Positions 8,901 to 17,392 of a stretch of DNA of 64,000 nucleotides are shown here, one piece after another. Source of the DNA: Thermoplasmata archaeon (lineage in GTDB: Archaea > Thermoplasmatota > Thermoplasmata > Lutacidiplasmatales > UBA184); the NCBI GenBank assembly GCA_022750195.1, contig JAKIWE010000004.1:157772-221771 (forward strand), in the 5' to 3' direction. The notes beneath the pieces were generated by a model. That model had not been told where the DNA came from, did not search any database, and was given only the letters and a program-made list of their open reading frames with translations. Numbering within the stretch: position 1 is the first letter of the stretch; each line of letters begins with the position of its first letter. Made by a program: the position numbers and the translations under genes.

Positions 8901-9749
8901 CTACGGAGAGATGTACGGGATCGAAGCCGTACTCGTCAACCCGTCATTGTTGGTCACATTGAGGGTGACATTGTAGTGCGAGCCGGGCGGGCCTGGGAAA
9001 TACGAGGGGGCGACCACCTGCTCGCCCGTCGGGGCGAACTGGGCGTGCGGGGCGAAGCCCTCGTAGACTTTCCACATCCATCCGACGATGGAGGCGTTTC
9101 CGGTCTGGAAGGAGTGGGAACCGTCCAGCACGGGCACCGTTTGCAGGGTTCCGTTGTAGAACGTGACGATGGTCGAGATGATGGCGAGGGCCGTGGGGGG
9201 GAGGAACAATCCGTTGAACTTGTTCTGGAGGGCGGTGAACAGGCTCAACTGGATGTACGAGGTGGTCGGCAGGGTGAAGTTTAGGCCGTAGAACGAGCCG
9301 GTGGTCGGGGACTTCGAAAGATTGACGATGAGGTTGACCTGCTCACGCGGAGCGAGAATGAGTTGGGCGCTCGTGGCGTTTCCGCGCACCCACGACAGGC
9401 TGTAGAGCCCGGTGCTCGGATCGACCCGGAGCACCTGGTACTGCGCGAGTGGGTTGGAGTTGACCGCCACCGAGGTAATCGTCGCGGAGTTGATGTACTC
9501 GCTCGCTAGCGTGAAGTTGAGACTCTCCCACGCTGACGGATTCGTGGCGTTGACGGTGGGGATGACGTTCAGGATGCGAAGCGACTCCAGATGCTGTTCG
9601 TTCGAGAACGCCTGCTCCGATTGGGCCTGCTTCTGGTAGGCCTGGACGAACGCCGCGAACGCCGTCGCCGCCACGACCACGATGAGGACGAGCATCAGGG
9701 TCCCCACGATCTCGGAAAGGGCGCGCGCGCTCGCCCGGAACCGGCGCAT
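8901..9749 (-). CDS. archaeal type IV pilin-like protein with PKD-like C-terminus
   Basis: This predicted filament subunit or tip protein is 282 aa. The N-terminus (MRRFRASARA, then LSEIVGTLMLVLIVVV) is a class III prepilin leader followed by the hydrophobic assembly helix. The middle is Asn/Ser/Thr-rich and beta-structured with many N-x-S/T sites. The last 75 residues resemble a PKD domain (LDGSHSFQTGNASIVGWMW and later YNVTLNVTNNDGL). I chose the ATG at 9747-9749 because the 30 residues encoded upstream do not fit a leader. It is convergent with the platform operon (70 bases between stops) and divergent from the KaiC-like gene at 9875. Confidence 0.85.
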   Translation of the reverse strand: MRRFRASARALSEIVGTLMLVLIVVVAATAFAAFVQAYQKQAQSEQAFSNEQHLESLRILNVIPTVNATNPSAWESLNFTLASEYINSATITSVAVNSNPLAQYQVLRVDPSTGLYSLSWVRGNATSAQLILAPREQVNLIVNLSKSPTTGSFYGLNFTLPTTSYIQLSLFTALQNKFNGLFLPPTALAIISTIVTFYNGTLQTVPVLDGSHSFQTGNASIVGWMWKVYEGFAPHAQFAPTGEQVVAPSYFPGPPGSHYNVTLNVTNNDGLTSTASIPYISP

Positions 9750-9821
9750 GGGCCGCCGAAAGTTACGTCCGTCATAGGCGAGCCCTCCATAGAAGTAGTA
9801 GGAATCCGGGGGTCTACGGCT

Positions 9822-9845
9822 TTGACATACTATACTCATGATGTG
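9822..9845. promoter_or_regulatory. AT-rich promoter region between divergent genes
   Basis: The 125-base gap between the pilin (minus) and the KaiC-like gene (plus) contains a short AT-rich block with the run CATACTATACTC. ACTATACT resembles an archaeal TATA box for the plus-strand gene, placing transcription start about 15 bases before the ATG at 9875. The reverse complement is also TATA-like. This is a motif reading only. Confidence 0.35.
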
Positions 9846-9874
9846 GTTAAAGGACGCCGACTCCTCTCAACCCC

Positions 9875-10504
9875 ATGGGGCTCCCCGTCGAGGTTCCGGG
9901 CCTCGACACGATCATTCCTGACGTCGGCGAGGGCCGCCTCGTGGTGGTCGAAAGTGGACCCGACCCTGCGAAAGGCTTCTTCGTCCGGCAGCTCGGCCGC
10001 ACCGCCTTACGGCTCGGCTGGCCGGTCAGCTTCGTCATCTCCCGGGATCGCCGGGAGTTGGACGAACTGTTCACCGCGGAGGGAACCCAGCTCCCCGAAT
10101 ACGCCGAACAGTTCAACGTCGTCGAGCAGGATGCGATCCATGCCGTGGACGGCTACGGACAGCAGGGCGGTTTGCTGGCCATCGACTCCTTCTCGTTCCT
10201 TACCTTGGAGCTCCCTGGGGATCGGCTGGCGCCGCTCCTGCGGAGCCTCCGCGACCTCGGGCGCGACCGGAAGACGACGGTGGTCCTCTCGACCGACCGG
10301 GGGATGTTCTCGCCGTCCGCCGAAGCGGTCACGAGCCACCTGGCCGACGGGGTTATCCAGTTCCACGGCAAGGAAGCTACGGAGGGCATCGTCCGGTTCA
10401 TCCGTATCCCGAAGTGGACCAACGGGCGCTGGGTGGACCGGAACATCTACTATGAATTCGACGGCCGGCGCATCGCCATCGACCTCCGTCGTCGGGTCCT
10501 TTAG
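9875..10504 (+). CDS. KaiC/RAD55/FlaH-like RecA-fold protein with altered P-loop
   Basis: The protein has the fold pattern of single-domain archaeal KaiC/FlaH proteins: an opening PGLDTII, a strand-loop-helix at residues 22-40, a Walker B-like strand GGLLAIDSFSFLTLE near 98-112, and a final strand IAIDLRR. The Walker A region reads ESGPDPAKGFF instead of GxxGxGKT/S, so the normal phosphate-binding loop is not intact, although one Lys remains. FlaH-type proteins act as regulators beneath the motor ATPase of archaeal filaments. A similar role here is inferred from the pilin and ATPase neighbours. It ends 15 bases before the AAA+ gene and is probably co-transcribed with it. Confidence 0.7.
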   Translation: MGLPVEVPGLDTIIPDVGEGRLVVVESGPDPAKGFFVRQLGRTALRLGWPVSFVISRDRRELDELFTAEGTQLPEYAEQFNVVEQDAIHAVDGYGQQGGLLAIDSFSFLTLELPGDRLAPLLRSLRDLGRDRKTTVVLSTDRGMFSPSAEAVTSHLADGVIQFHGKEATEGIVRFIRIPKWTNGRWVDRNIYYEFDGRRIAIDLRRRVL

Positions 10505-10519
10505 TTCAGGAGATCTCCG

Positions 10520-11584
10520 GTGACCGAGAGCCCCTACGAGCGGTACGGCCTCACCGGTAGCCCGTTCCGAGACCTCGCGAGCGAGAGCCTCGACGATGTC
10601 GAGATCTTCCACGTCCACCTCCCGATCGACGACCAGATGAAGGCGGTCCTCGACGAGGTGCTTGCCAAAGAGAACCGGGCCCTCGTGGCGGTCGTCGGGG
10701 CGATGGGGACCGGCAAGACCGAGCACCTCCGCTACGCGGCGGCCCTCGCCCGCCAAGGCAAGGCGTTCACCGTCTATTTCGACGTCCCCGCGAAGGCGAC
10801 GTGGGTCCTCAGGCAGGTGGCGGCTGAGTTCCAACTGGCCGCGAAGACCGCGAAGCTCACGGGAGTGTTCTCTACGCCGGCCTGGCTCCGCGGAGTCGGA
10901 GCGCTCCAGAAGATGAAGGACCGGAAGTACGACGCCGTCCGGGCGGGGAAAGCCATCGCCAAGGCCCTCAACGCCACCGCGCCGTCACTCCTCCTGCTGA
11001 ACGACCTCCAGAACCTCGCCGAGTCGGGGGAGGCCCATCTGTTCACCAAGACCTTGCAGGAGATCGCCGACGGGATCAAGCCCGGGGCGATGGTGATGGT
11101 CGGCGCCTACCCGAGCTACCTTAACTGGATGGGGAAGGAGTTCCCCGCGCTCGCCTCGCGCATCAACCGCCTGATCGCGCTCCCGAGCCTGACGAACGAC
11201 GAAGCCGCGTTGCTGCTCGCGAAGAAGCTCCTCGCGAAGCGGCTCGTCGAGGACCTCGACCCCCTGTATCCGTTCGACCGCCTGTCCGTGGCCGCGATGA
11301 ACAGCGCCGTGGCTGGGAATCCGCGCCGTCTGCTCGACCTGGCCGACCGGGCCGTTCAGTACGGGATCGATCACCGAGCGAACCGGATCGACGTCGACAT
11401 CATCGAGGCGGTCCGCCCGGCTCCCGCCGTACGCCCGGCCCCGGCGCCCGCCGTAAGTCCGGCGATCCGAGACGCGTCGACCAGTTCTCCTTCTGCCTCG
11501 ATCGCGACGCCCGTAGCCGCCCGGCTCCCTCCTCCGAAGCGGCTCACCGACGCAGGTACGGTCCTCGGCTCCGACTCTCAGTAG
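10520..11584 (+). CDS. AAA+ ATPase, ExeA/Cdc6-like
   Basis: This 354-aa AAA+ ATPase has an intact Walker A (AVVGAMGTGKTEHL, near residues 58-71), a Walker B-like strand SLLLLNDLQN near 155-164 and a sensor-like AVAGNPRRLLDLADRA near 260. The opening YERYGLTGSPF is typical of ExeA-type ATPases, which remodel the envelope for secretion systems. The C-terminal 60 residues are Ala/Pro-rich and probably disordered. The GTG start at 10520 has AGGAGA at 10507-10512 at good spacing. Its place behind the FlaH-like gene and near two pilin sets suggests a role in filament assembly or regulation; a general chaperone or replication-type AAA+ remains possible. Confidence 0.75.
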   Translation: MTESPYERYGLTGSPFRDLASESLDDVEIFHVHLPIDDQMKAVLDEVLAKENRALVAVVGAMGTGKTEHLRYAAALARQGKAFTVYFDVPAKATWVLRQVAAEFQLAAKTAKLTGVFSTPAWLRGVGALQKMKDRKYDAVRAGKAIAKALNATAPSLLLLNDLQNLAESGEAHLFTKTLQEIADGIKPGAMVMVGAYPSYLNWMGKEFPALASRINRLIALPSLTNDEAALLLAKKLLAKRLVEDLDPLYPFDRLSVAAMNSAVAGNPRRLLDLADRAVQYGIDHRANRIDVDIIEAVRPAPAVRPAPAPAVSPAIRDASTSSPSASIATPVAARLPPPKRLTDAGTVLGSDSQ

Positions 11585-11768
11585 GGTCAGGCGGGGTCGA
11601 CCGTTCGCCCTACGCTTTCGGATCCTTCGAAACGAGGTCGACGTGGTCCGTCTTCGGGTGGTTGCTTTCGGTCATGTCGATCGCCCCCGGGGAGGGACGG
11701 GCACCTCGTAGAATCCCGGCCTACCAAACGGCGGTGGAAAGGCCGGAGAGGTGGCGCCTACGGTGGTC

Positions 11769-13256
11769 CTAGACGATCCGCACAAGCCGGTAGGCGACCC
11801 GTTGATCTCCATCGGAGAGGACGAACTGGGGGGTCACCGGCTGTTCCCCGTGAACGAACACCCGTCCGACCCGGGACCTCATCTGGAGGTGGATGGAGGC
11901 GATCGCCTTGAGAGGGTCTACGAGCGGATCGCCCATCGGGCTGACGAAGACGATGTGCACCGGTGCCCCCGACGTGGCCTGCAACACGATCGACGGCAGG
12001 TTTTCGGCCGTGTAGAGCGTGGCGTTCGTGGTATTCATCGCACGAAGAGCGCTGACCCAGACGATCGCCAGGTTTCCTTTCCCGCCCGCCGGGGTCCGGA
12101 GGAACTCCAGCGCCCCCGGGATACGGGAGCCGCTGCTGTTCACCTCCCCCGGCGTCGGGGGCGGTAGGAGGGCCCCGGCGAGCTTCTCCGGGACGTCCCG
12201 AGGAGCGGTGGTCGTTTGGATACGGACCTGACGAAGCAGCTGCTCGGGGCTCAGGAACGGAAGGAAGTTCGCGAACAGCGTCTCGGCCGAAATGTTGGGC
12301 GGAAGGACGTGGAGCACGTGTCCGCCGGCGTGGAGGACCTCGGCGATCATCGGCAGGACCAAGAGCCGCGGGGCGGAGGCGCTCACTTGGAGCTCCTTCT
12401 TGATGATCGTCAGCCCACCGAGCGGGAGACGACCGAAGGCGCGAGCGAACTCGGCGGAGCCGGGCCAGAGGCCCCCTTCGTTTCGGGACGGGTCCGGCTC
12501 CGGCGGGCGAAGCGAGGTATCGAGCCGGATCGGGATCGGCGAGATGCACTGGAAGCGACCGCCCTCGAGAGTGTAGGGGTAGGAGGCGTTGTCGATGCGG
12601 GTGCCGCGAAGCTTGAGCAGGTGGATCCAGCGCTCCGGCCGGCCCTCGTGGACCTCCCAGCCCAGATGGACCACCGCGTTGACGAGGTAATCCAACTGGC
12701 TCTGGGCATCCTGCTCGAGGACCAGCACGAGGAACAGCGCACCCCGGGACATCAAATCGAGGACCATCCGCTCGAGCTCGGTACGGTCCGGGGTCGAGGG
12801 TGGGGCCATGGACGGGCTCCCCAGGTACCGCTCGACCAGCGCGTCCCAGGAGTCGACGACGAGGATGCCCGGTACGTCGGGGGTGACCTGGCTCCAGACC
12901 TCCTGGATCGGGGAGGGGAGCCAGAGCGCCTCGGTCGTCGGGTCCCGGTCGGCATCGATCACGAGCTGCTGGGCCTGGTTTTGCAATCGCGCGGCCTCGC
13001 GGAGATTGTCGCGGCGGTCGGTGGCGTCGATGACCCGGATCCCCGGGCCGTTCGTCATCCAGGGGAACTCGTTCGTCAGCTCCTGGCGGAGCACACGGCT
13101 CGATAGGTAGAAGCGGGGCCCTTTGTAGCTCTCCAACAGCGCGAGGGCGAAGGTCGTTTTGCCGGCGCCCGGAGGTCCGCGGACGAGCAGCGACTGAGGA
13201 ATCGGCTTGGCGAGGAATTCGTAGATCTCTTTCGGGAGGTCAAAAATGGAGCTCAC
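11769..13256 (-). CDS. KaiC/GvpD-like protein with two RecA-type domains
   Basis: This 495-aa protein has an N-terminal RecA-type ATPase domain with an intact Walker A (RGPPGAGKTTFAL at about 26-38) and a Walker B strand GILVVDSWDALV near 130-141. The second half repeats the fold (GGLTIIKKELQ, then LLVLPMIAEVLHAGGHVLHVLPP), but its phosphate loop is not recognisable. The layout is like the archaeal KaiC and GvpD regulators. Substrate and partner are unknown. It lies between the AAA+ gene, which converges with it, and the PhoU gene 105 bases upstream on the same strand. Its start overlaps no other gene, and the ATG at 13256 directly precedes the first helix. Confidence 0.75.
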   Translation of the reverse strand: MSSIFDLPKEIYEFLAKPIPQSLLVRGPPGAGKTTFALALLESYKGPRFYLSSRVLRQELTNEFPWMTNGPGIRVIDATDRRDNLREAARLQNQAQQLVIDADRDPTTEALWLPSPIQEVWSQVTPDVPGILVVDSWDALVERYLGSPSMAPPSTPDRTELERMVLDLMSRGALFLVLVLEQDAQSQLDYLVNAVVHLGWEVHEGRPERWIHLLKLRGTRIDNASYPYTLEGGRFQCISPIPIRLDTSLRPPEPDPSRNEGGLWPGSAEFARAFGRLPLGGLTIIKKELQVSASAPRLLVLPMIAEVLHAGGHVLHVLPPNISAETLFANFLPFLSPEQLLRQVRIQTTTAPRDVPEKLAGALLPPPTPGEVNSSGSRIPGALEFLRTPAGGKGNLAIVWVSALRAMNTTNATLYTAENLPSIVLQATSGAPVHIVFVSPMGDPLVDPLKAIASIHLQMRSRVGRVFVHGEQPVTPQFVLSDGDQRVAYRLVRIV

Positions 13257-13361
13257 GGAGGCGTCCCGGCGCCAGAGTGCTACAGCGTCGCACGGCCTTA
13301 AGGAAGAGGGTAACCCCCTCGAGGGGCGGAGTGAGGGGGGTCGCCCGAGGGTGACGTGTCC

Positions 13362-14393
13362 CTACGCGTGCGCGGCTTCGGTCGTCGGCGGCTCCCAGAG
13401 GACGGCGAGATTGATCGCCTGCTCGGCGATGTCGGCGGCGTAGCTCGCCGTCCGACCCAGGCTGTCGACGACGATGCCGAGCGCGAGGAGCTCCTCACCT
13501 TTCTTGTTCGCCACCCGGTGGGCCAAGGCGTCGATGAGTTTCTGGTGCTGCACGCGAGCGTCGATCGCCTCGTTGGCGCCGTCGATGTCGCCGGCGACAA
13601 GAGTGCTGAACGCTTTGTCGAGGATCGCGATCGCCGACGCGCACGCCACTTCGAGCTCCTTGTAGAGCTTCGGGTCGAGGGTCTTGCCGTCGCCGATCGT
13701 CGCGAAGGTGCCGGCGATCCGTTCCGCGTGGTCGCCGATCCGCTCGAGCAGCTTCGCGACGAGCCGGTGGCTGTGAGCGGCGAGGCCGAGGCGACTATCG
13801 CCGACCAGAGAGGGGGAGGTGTGAGCGAGGTTGAACTGCTTCGCGACCATCCAGTAGAGGCGGTCGACGTCCTGGTCGCGCTGCGCGACCTCGTGGGCCA
13901 GCGACGCGCCGGAGGTTTTCAGGGCTCGAATCGAGTCTTCGAGCATGGCGCGCACGATGAGATGCATGCGGCGCAGGCACTTCTCGGAGCTCAGCTCGGA
14001 GGGGTCGGAGAGGTCCTGGATCACGAGCGAGTGCCGCCCTTCCTCGATGACCTCCGGCCCGATCGCGAGACGGCAGAATTCGCGAGCGACGCGGCGAACG
14101 AACACCCCCCGGTCCGGGGAGAATCGGACCTCGATGAGGCCGTAGCCGGAGATGTACGCCCCGATCAGCTTCCGGAGGAGGTGCTCCCGCGCTTCGACGC
14201 CCCGTTCTTCGAAGACCTTCCGCCGGACGACGGGTTTGTCGTTCGAATGGGGTCGCACCGATACCGAACCGTCGACCTCGGTCTCGAGGAACAGTGTATC
14301 GCCGGCTTTGAGGCCCGCGTTGAGTACCCAGCGCTTGGGGAGGGAGACGAGGTAGGTGGAGCCTCCCGCCACCTGAAGCTTGCGCCCTTCCAT
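13362..14393 (-). CDS. PhoU-domain regulator with N-terminal AbrB/SpoVT-type domain
   Basis: This 343-aa protein is an archaeal PhoU-family regulator. Residues 1-45 (MEGRKLQVAGGSTYLVSLPK, then WVLNAGLKAGDTLFL) form an AbrB/SpoVT swapped-hairpin DNA-binding domain. From about residue 120 onward there are two PhoU three-helix repeats with the usual E/D clusters (RIGDHAERIAGT near 220 and DSLGRTASYAADIAEQAINL near 310). Such proteins couple phosphate status to transcription or transporter activity. No pst transporter genes lie nearby, so the regulated target is not evident. An AT-rich promoter-like block lies 45-65 bases upstream. Confidence 0.88.
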   Translation of the reverse strand: MEGRKLQVAGGSTYLVSLPKRWVLNAGLKAGDTLFLETEVDGSVSVRPHSNDKPVVRRKVFEERGVEAREHLLRKLIGAYISGYGLIEVRFSPDRGVFVRRVAREFCRLAIGPEVIEEGRHSLVIQDLSDPSELSSEKCLRRMHLIVRAMLEDSIRALKTSGASLAHEVAQRDQDVDRLYWMVAKQFNLAHTSPSLVGDSRLGLAAHSHRLVAKLLERIGDHAERIAGTFATIGDGKTLDPKLYKELEVACASAIAILDKAFSTLVAGDIDGANEAIDARVQHQKLIDALAHRVANKKGEELLALGIVVDSLGRTASYAADIAEQAINLAVLWEPPTTEAAHA

Positions 14394-14715
14394 ACAGAAC
14401 GGCCCGGGGGTTCCGTAAATCTATGAGGCCTTAACCGTTTACTAAATAGAATATAGTCAACCATGTCTGTCAACGTTCCCCCCCCGTGCCGAACCTAAAG
14501 GCGCCGTTCCGGCACGGAGATTCAGGGGACAGGAGCAGTTCGCGTCGGCCCGAACCCAGGCCTCCGGGGCCCCCGCCGGCGGATTCGCTCTCAGAGGCGG
14601 CGTGGAGAGCCGGCGCGAGCGCTCCGCTCGTGCGTCGCGCCTATGATGGCGAACGGCGTCCGCCAGCCGAAGGGCGCGCGGGAGGACGCGGCGTCCACCG
14701 GAGCAAGCTGCGCAG
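14394..14715. promoter_or_regulatory. divergent intergenic region with AT-rich promoter block
   Basis: This 322-base gap separates the PhoU gene (minus) from the nucleotide cyclase gene (plus). An AT-rich block at 14436-14460 contrasts with the GC-rich surroundings. On the minus strand it reads CTATATTCTATTTAG, giving TATA-like boxes about 26 bases upstream of a likely start site and a leader of roughly 30 bases for the PhoU gene. The rest (14470-14715) is GC-rich and shows no operator, RNA gene or convincing small ORF. Confidence 0.45.
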
Positions 14716-15456
14716 ATGGGATCGCCGGAGGTTGGGCACCCGACGGGAAGCCGGACCGCTGCGCTGTTCGCCCGGCACGGTCCCCCGAACGCGGAACAGC
14801 TCCTCAGCGGACGCACCCTCGACGAACTCTCCTCTCACGGATCGACGACCGTCGAGGCGGCGGTGGTCGCGGGCGACCTCCGCATGTCAACGCTCGTCCT
14901 CAAGGAGGCCGTGCAGCCGTCGCTCTTCGCCCGGTTCATCATCGGCTTCACGGAGGCGGTACGTACCCTCGTCGGGGCCAACGACGGCTGGTTCGACAAA
15001 TTCACCGGGGACGGATTCATCGTGTTCTGGGTCGCGCCGCAAGGAGAGCGGCTCGACCCCCGCCGGGTCGCGGTGTTCTGCCAGAACGTGCTGCCCGCCG
15101 CGGACCACCTGATCTCGAAGCTGCGGCGTAACTCACGGAACTTCCCGGTCGGGGTCGGGCTCTCGCTCGGGGTCGACGCGGGGCCGTGCGAGCTCGCGAT
15201 CGTCGGCGACACGCTCACCCTGATCGGGAGCCCGATCATCGGGGCCACGAGGATGGTCGCCGGGGCGTCGGCGAATCAGGCGCTCGTGAACATCGCGTTG
15301 GGCGAGGAGCTGTTCCGCGAGCGCGAGGGGCTGCGGGACGAGGGAATCCAGGTAGAGCGCACCGTCGTGCGGACCAAAGAGTACCCGGAAGGTCAGGAGG
15401 CGTTCGAGCTCGTCCTGACGCTCGGAGCGCCGGTCGTGGCGCCCGTCACTCGGTGA
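14716..15456 (+). CDS. class III nucleotide cyclase-like protein
   Basis: This protein carries a single class III adenylate/guanylate cyclase homology domain and no membrane or sensor domain (246 aa). The first metal-binding Asp lies in VVAGDLRMSTL (D54) and the second in KFTGDGF (D99). The Lys of KFTGD (K95) matches the adenine-specifying Lys of adenylate cyclases. The later motif that normally reads VNxAxRL is IIGATRM here, so the transition-state Asn is missing while the Arg is kept. The protein is therefore either a weak cyclase or a binding-only homologue. The gene converges tail-to-tail, with an 11-base overlap, on a cyclic-nucleotide-binding protein gene, which suggests a signalling pair. 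Confidence 0.75.
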   Translation: MGSPEVGHPTGSRTAALFARHGPPNAEQLLSGRTLDELSSHGSTTVEAAVVAGDLRMSTLVLKEAVQPSLFARFIIGFTEAVRTLVGANDGWFDKFTGDGFIVFWVAPQGERLDPRRVAVFCQNVLPAADHLISKLRRNSRNFPVGVGLSLGVDAGPCELAIVGDTLTLIGSPIIGATRMVAGASANQALVNIALGEELFREREGLRDEGIQVERTVVRTKEYPEGQEAFELVLTLGAPVVAPVTR

Positions 15457-15877
15457 GCGTGGGGACGGGCGCGCGGAGGCGCCGGACCATCTCCTGCATC
15501 AGGGACCGGAGAACCTCGGGCTCCTTCGACAGGGCGCCCCAGAACTCCCAGGAGGAGAGGACCAGGCACCGGGTCGGACCCTCCGCCACCACGTCGGCCG
15601 TTCGCGGTTGTTCGTCGAACAGCGCCATCTCGCCGAAGAACTGACCGGGGCCGAGCGAGGCGATCGACCGGTTCTCCTTCCGGACGGCGGCCTTCCCCTC
15701 GAGGACGAGGTAGAACCCGACTCCCTTGTCCCCTAGCTTGACGATGGACGCGCCGGCGGCATAGCTCCGTTCCTTGCCCGAGTCGGCGATCGCCTTCCTC
15801 TGGCGGGTCGTCAAGCTCGAGAAGAGGGGGACCGAGCCGAGCATGGTCACGAGGTCGGGACGGGCGGAACCGGCCAT
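15446..15877 (-). CDS. stand-alone cyclic-nucleotide-binding (CNB) domain protein
   Basis: From the ATG at 15875-15877 this is a 143-aa protein consisting of one CRP/PKA-type CNB domain. The phosphate-binding cassette is well kept: GQFFGEMALFDEQPRTADV (residues 78-96), where E83 binds the ribose hydroxyl and R92 the phosphate in the known family. The C-terminal helix (SLMQEMVRRLRAPVP) closes the domain. There is no helix-turn-helix, kinase or channel domain, so it must act by binding a partner. I rejected longer upstream frames, which run antisense through the nuclease-like gene. It converges with the cyclase gene, and the two reading frames overlap by 11 bases. Confidence 0.88.
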   Translation of the reverse strand: MAGSARPDLVTMLGSVPLFSSLTTRQRKAIADSGKERSYAAGASIVKLGDKGVGFYLVLEGKAAVRKENRSIASLGPGQFFGEMALFDEQPRTADVVAEGPTRCLVLSSWEFWGALSKEPEVLRSLMQEMVRRLRAPVPTLTE

Positions 15878-16015
15878 GGTCTCGGAGTCGGGAGTAGCGG
15901 GAGGAAAGGATAAACCTGAGCCGACGGCGCCCTTCCGGTACGACACCGGTCCAGGGGCCGATAGGTCTCCGGCGCCCGAAGGTGGACGGAACTTCGTCGA
16001 AAGGAAACCCTCCGA

Positions 16016-16684
16016 ATGACCACCATCCGGACGCTCGCCACGCACGAGATCATCGAACTGATCCATCCCCGAGTGGTCTCGGTCCAAGACGAGGTCGGGA
16101 TGGCGGTCGGCTCCGCGATCGACGGCGCCCTCTCGGCGATGAGCTACGAGGCGCGGACCGGCCGGCGACCGTCGATCGCGAACGTGGAACGACGCGGTCA
16201 AGAGATCCTCGAGGAGCATCTGCGCGACGCCGAGCTGCTCCTGGAGCCCGCGGCCCGGGCCGAGATCGACGCCTCGATCCGAGGCGTGATCGTCGCGTTC
16301 CGGCAGAGCGACCTCCTCGGCCGGGCCCGTCCGAAGAGCCGGCTCATCCTTATCGACGAGAAGGCCGGGGTCTACGCCCAACCGGACTACTGGGACGGAG
16401 GTCGACGATTCTACGAGATGAAGAGCTACCGCGCGGTACCCCCCCGTCCGGACGTCCTCCTCCAGCTCGAGCTGTTCCAGCTCGCCTTCCCGGAATGCCA
16501 GGGCGAACTCGTCTGCTTCGACCGGCACGCTCGACCCGTGGAGGTCACCCGGTGGCCGGTGCCTCCTGTCCCCGAGGCCCGTCGCCAAGAGTTGTTGACG
16601 AGGTGCCGCGATCTCACCCTGCAGCACGGCGAGCCGAAGGTCCTCGAGTACGTCGATAACCCCGCCGTTCGTTACGCGGTCTAG
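16016..16684 (+). CDS. PD-(D/E)XK nuclease-like protein
   Basis: The 222-aa protein has the core pattern of PD-(D/E)XK nucleases of the Cas4/RecB type. The motif is QPDYWDGGRRFYEMKSYRA, with D124, E134 and K136 as the metal site and Q150 in LLQLELFQLAF matching the downstream Gln of motif IV. The first 100 residues are helical, with an Arg/Glu-rich stretch. There are no Cys residues placed for a Cas4-like iron-sulfur cluster. No helicase, CRISPR or restriction partner adjoins it. It may be a repair nuclease or part of an uncharacterised defence function. It is divergent from the CNB gene, 138 bases away. Confidence 0.7.
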   Translation: MTTIRTLATHEIIELIHPRVVSVQDEVGMAVGSAIDGALSAMSYEARTGRRPSIANVERRGQEILEEHLRDAELLLEPAARAEIDASIRGVIVAFRQSDLLGRARPKSRLILIDEKAGVYAQPDYWDGGRRFYEMKSYRAVPPRPDVLLQLELFQLAFPECQGELVCFDRHARPVEVTRWPVPPVPEARRQELLTRCRDLTLQHGEPKVLEYVDNPAVRYAV

Positions 16685-16897
16685 CGGTCGCGGTTCGAGA
16701 GGGAGCCGCCGAAGGCCGAGACGTGGGGCTACCCACTCCTCTCAACGGGACCGACCCGGTGCCCTGGAATGCTCGACCGCCCACGAGGGGGGCCGCCGGC
16801 GCAATCTTCTCCGTTGTGTGCAAAGGAGCCGCATAATGGCGGAGTCCGTACCGAAGGAACTCGAGGAGAATGTAGACCGCGTCCTCGCCCCGCCGGA

Positions 16898-17392
16898 TCA
16901 ACCGTCGACCGCTCGCTCTAGCGTCCGGATGACGATCTTCTGCATTTTCATCATGGCCGCCATCGCGCGACGCGCGCGCTCGGGGTCTTCGTCGCTGAGC
17001 AGCTCCGGGAGTCGCTTCGGGATGATCTGCCAGCTAAGCCCGAACCGATCGACCAGCCAGCCGCACCGGCTCGGCCGGCCGCCCCGGACCAGGCGGGACC
17101 AGAGTACGTCGACCTCTCGTTGCGTGGCGCAGCTCACAAAGACGGAAAAGGCGGGGGTCAGACGGTAGGTCGGACCGCCGTTGAGGGCGACGAAGGGGAG
17201 ACCGTCGAGCTCGAACTCGACCACCATCGCCTCGCCTCCCGGTCCGACGCGTCGGACGGCCGTGATCCGTGAGTTCGCGAAAGTGGCGACGTAGAGCTTG
17301 GACGCCGCCTCGGCCTGGTCAGTGAACCATAGGAACGGGGTGAGGCTCTCCACCCGAACATGCGGGCCCCTCGTCCCCCGGGACCGTGTCAT
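16898..17392 (-). CDS. VOC-superfamily (PhnB/3-demethylubiquinone methyltransferase-like) protein
   Basis: This 164-aa protein matches the PhnB-like branch of the vicinal oxygen chelate superfamily. Its motifs are SLTPFLWFTDQAEAASKLYVATF, given here as SLTPFLWFTDQAEAA, then FELDGLPFVALNGGP and FGLSWQIIPKRLPELL near the C-terminus. These proteins are often called 3-demethylubiquinone-9 3-methyltransferases in databases, but most have no proven reaction. It is the third gene of an ArsR-SRPBCC-VOC operon and its start overlaps the SRPBCC stop by 4 bases (ATGA). The pairing of SRPBCC and PhnB-like proteins under an ArsR regulator is common in bacteria and could indicate transfer. Confidence 0.85.
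   Translation of the reverse strand: MTRSRGTRGPHVRVESLTPFLWFTDQAEAASKLYVATFANSRITAVRRVGPGGEAMVVEFELDGLPFVALNGGPTYRLTPAFSVFVSCATQREVDVLWSRLVRGGRPSRCGWLVDRFGLSWQIIPKRLPELLSDEDPERARRAMAAMMKMQKIVIRTLERAVDG

Noticed and set aside
15878..16627. N-terminal extension of the CNB protein to 393 residues
   Set aside because: The added 250 residues are antisense to the nuclease-like gene and have no domain. The Met at 15877 directly precedes the CNB fold.
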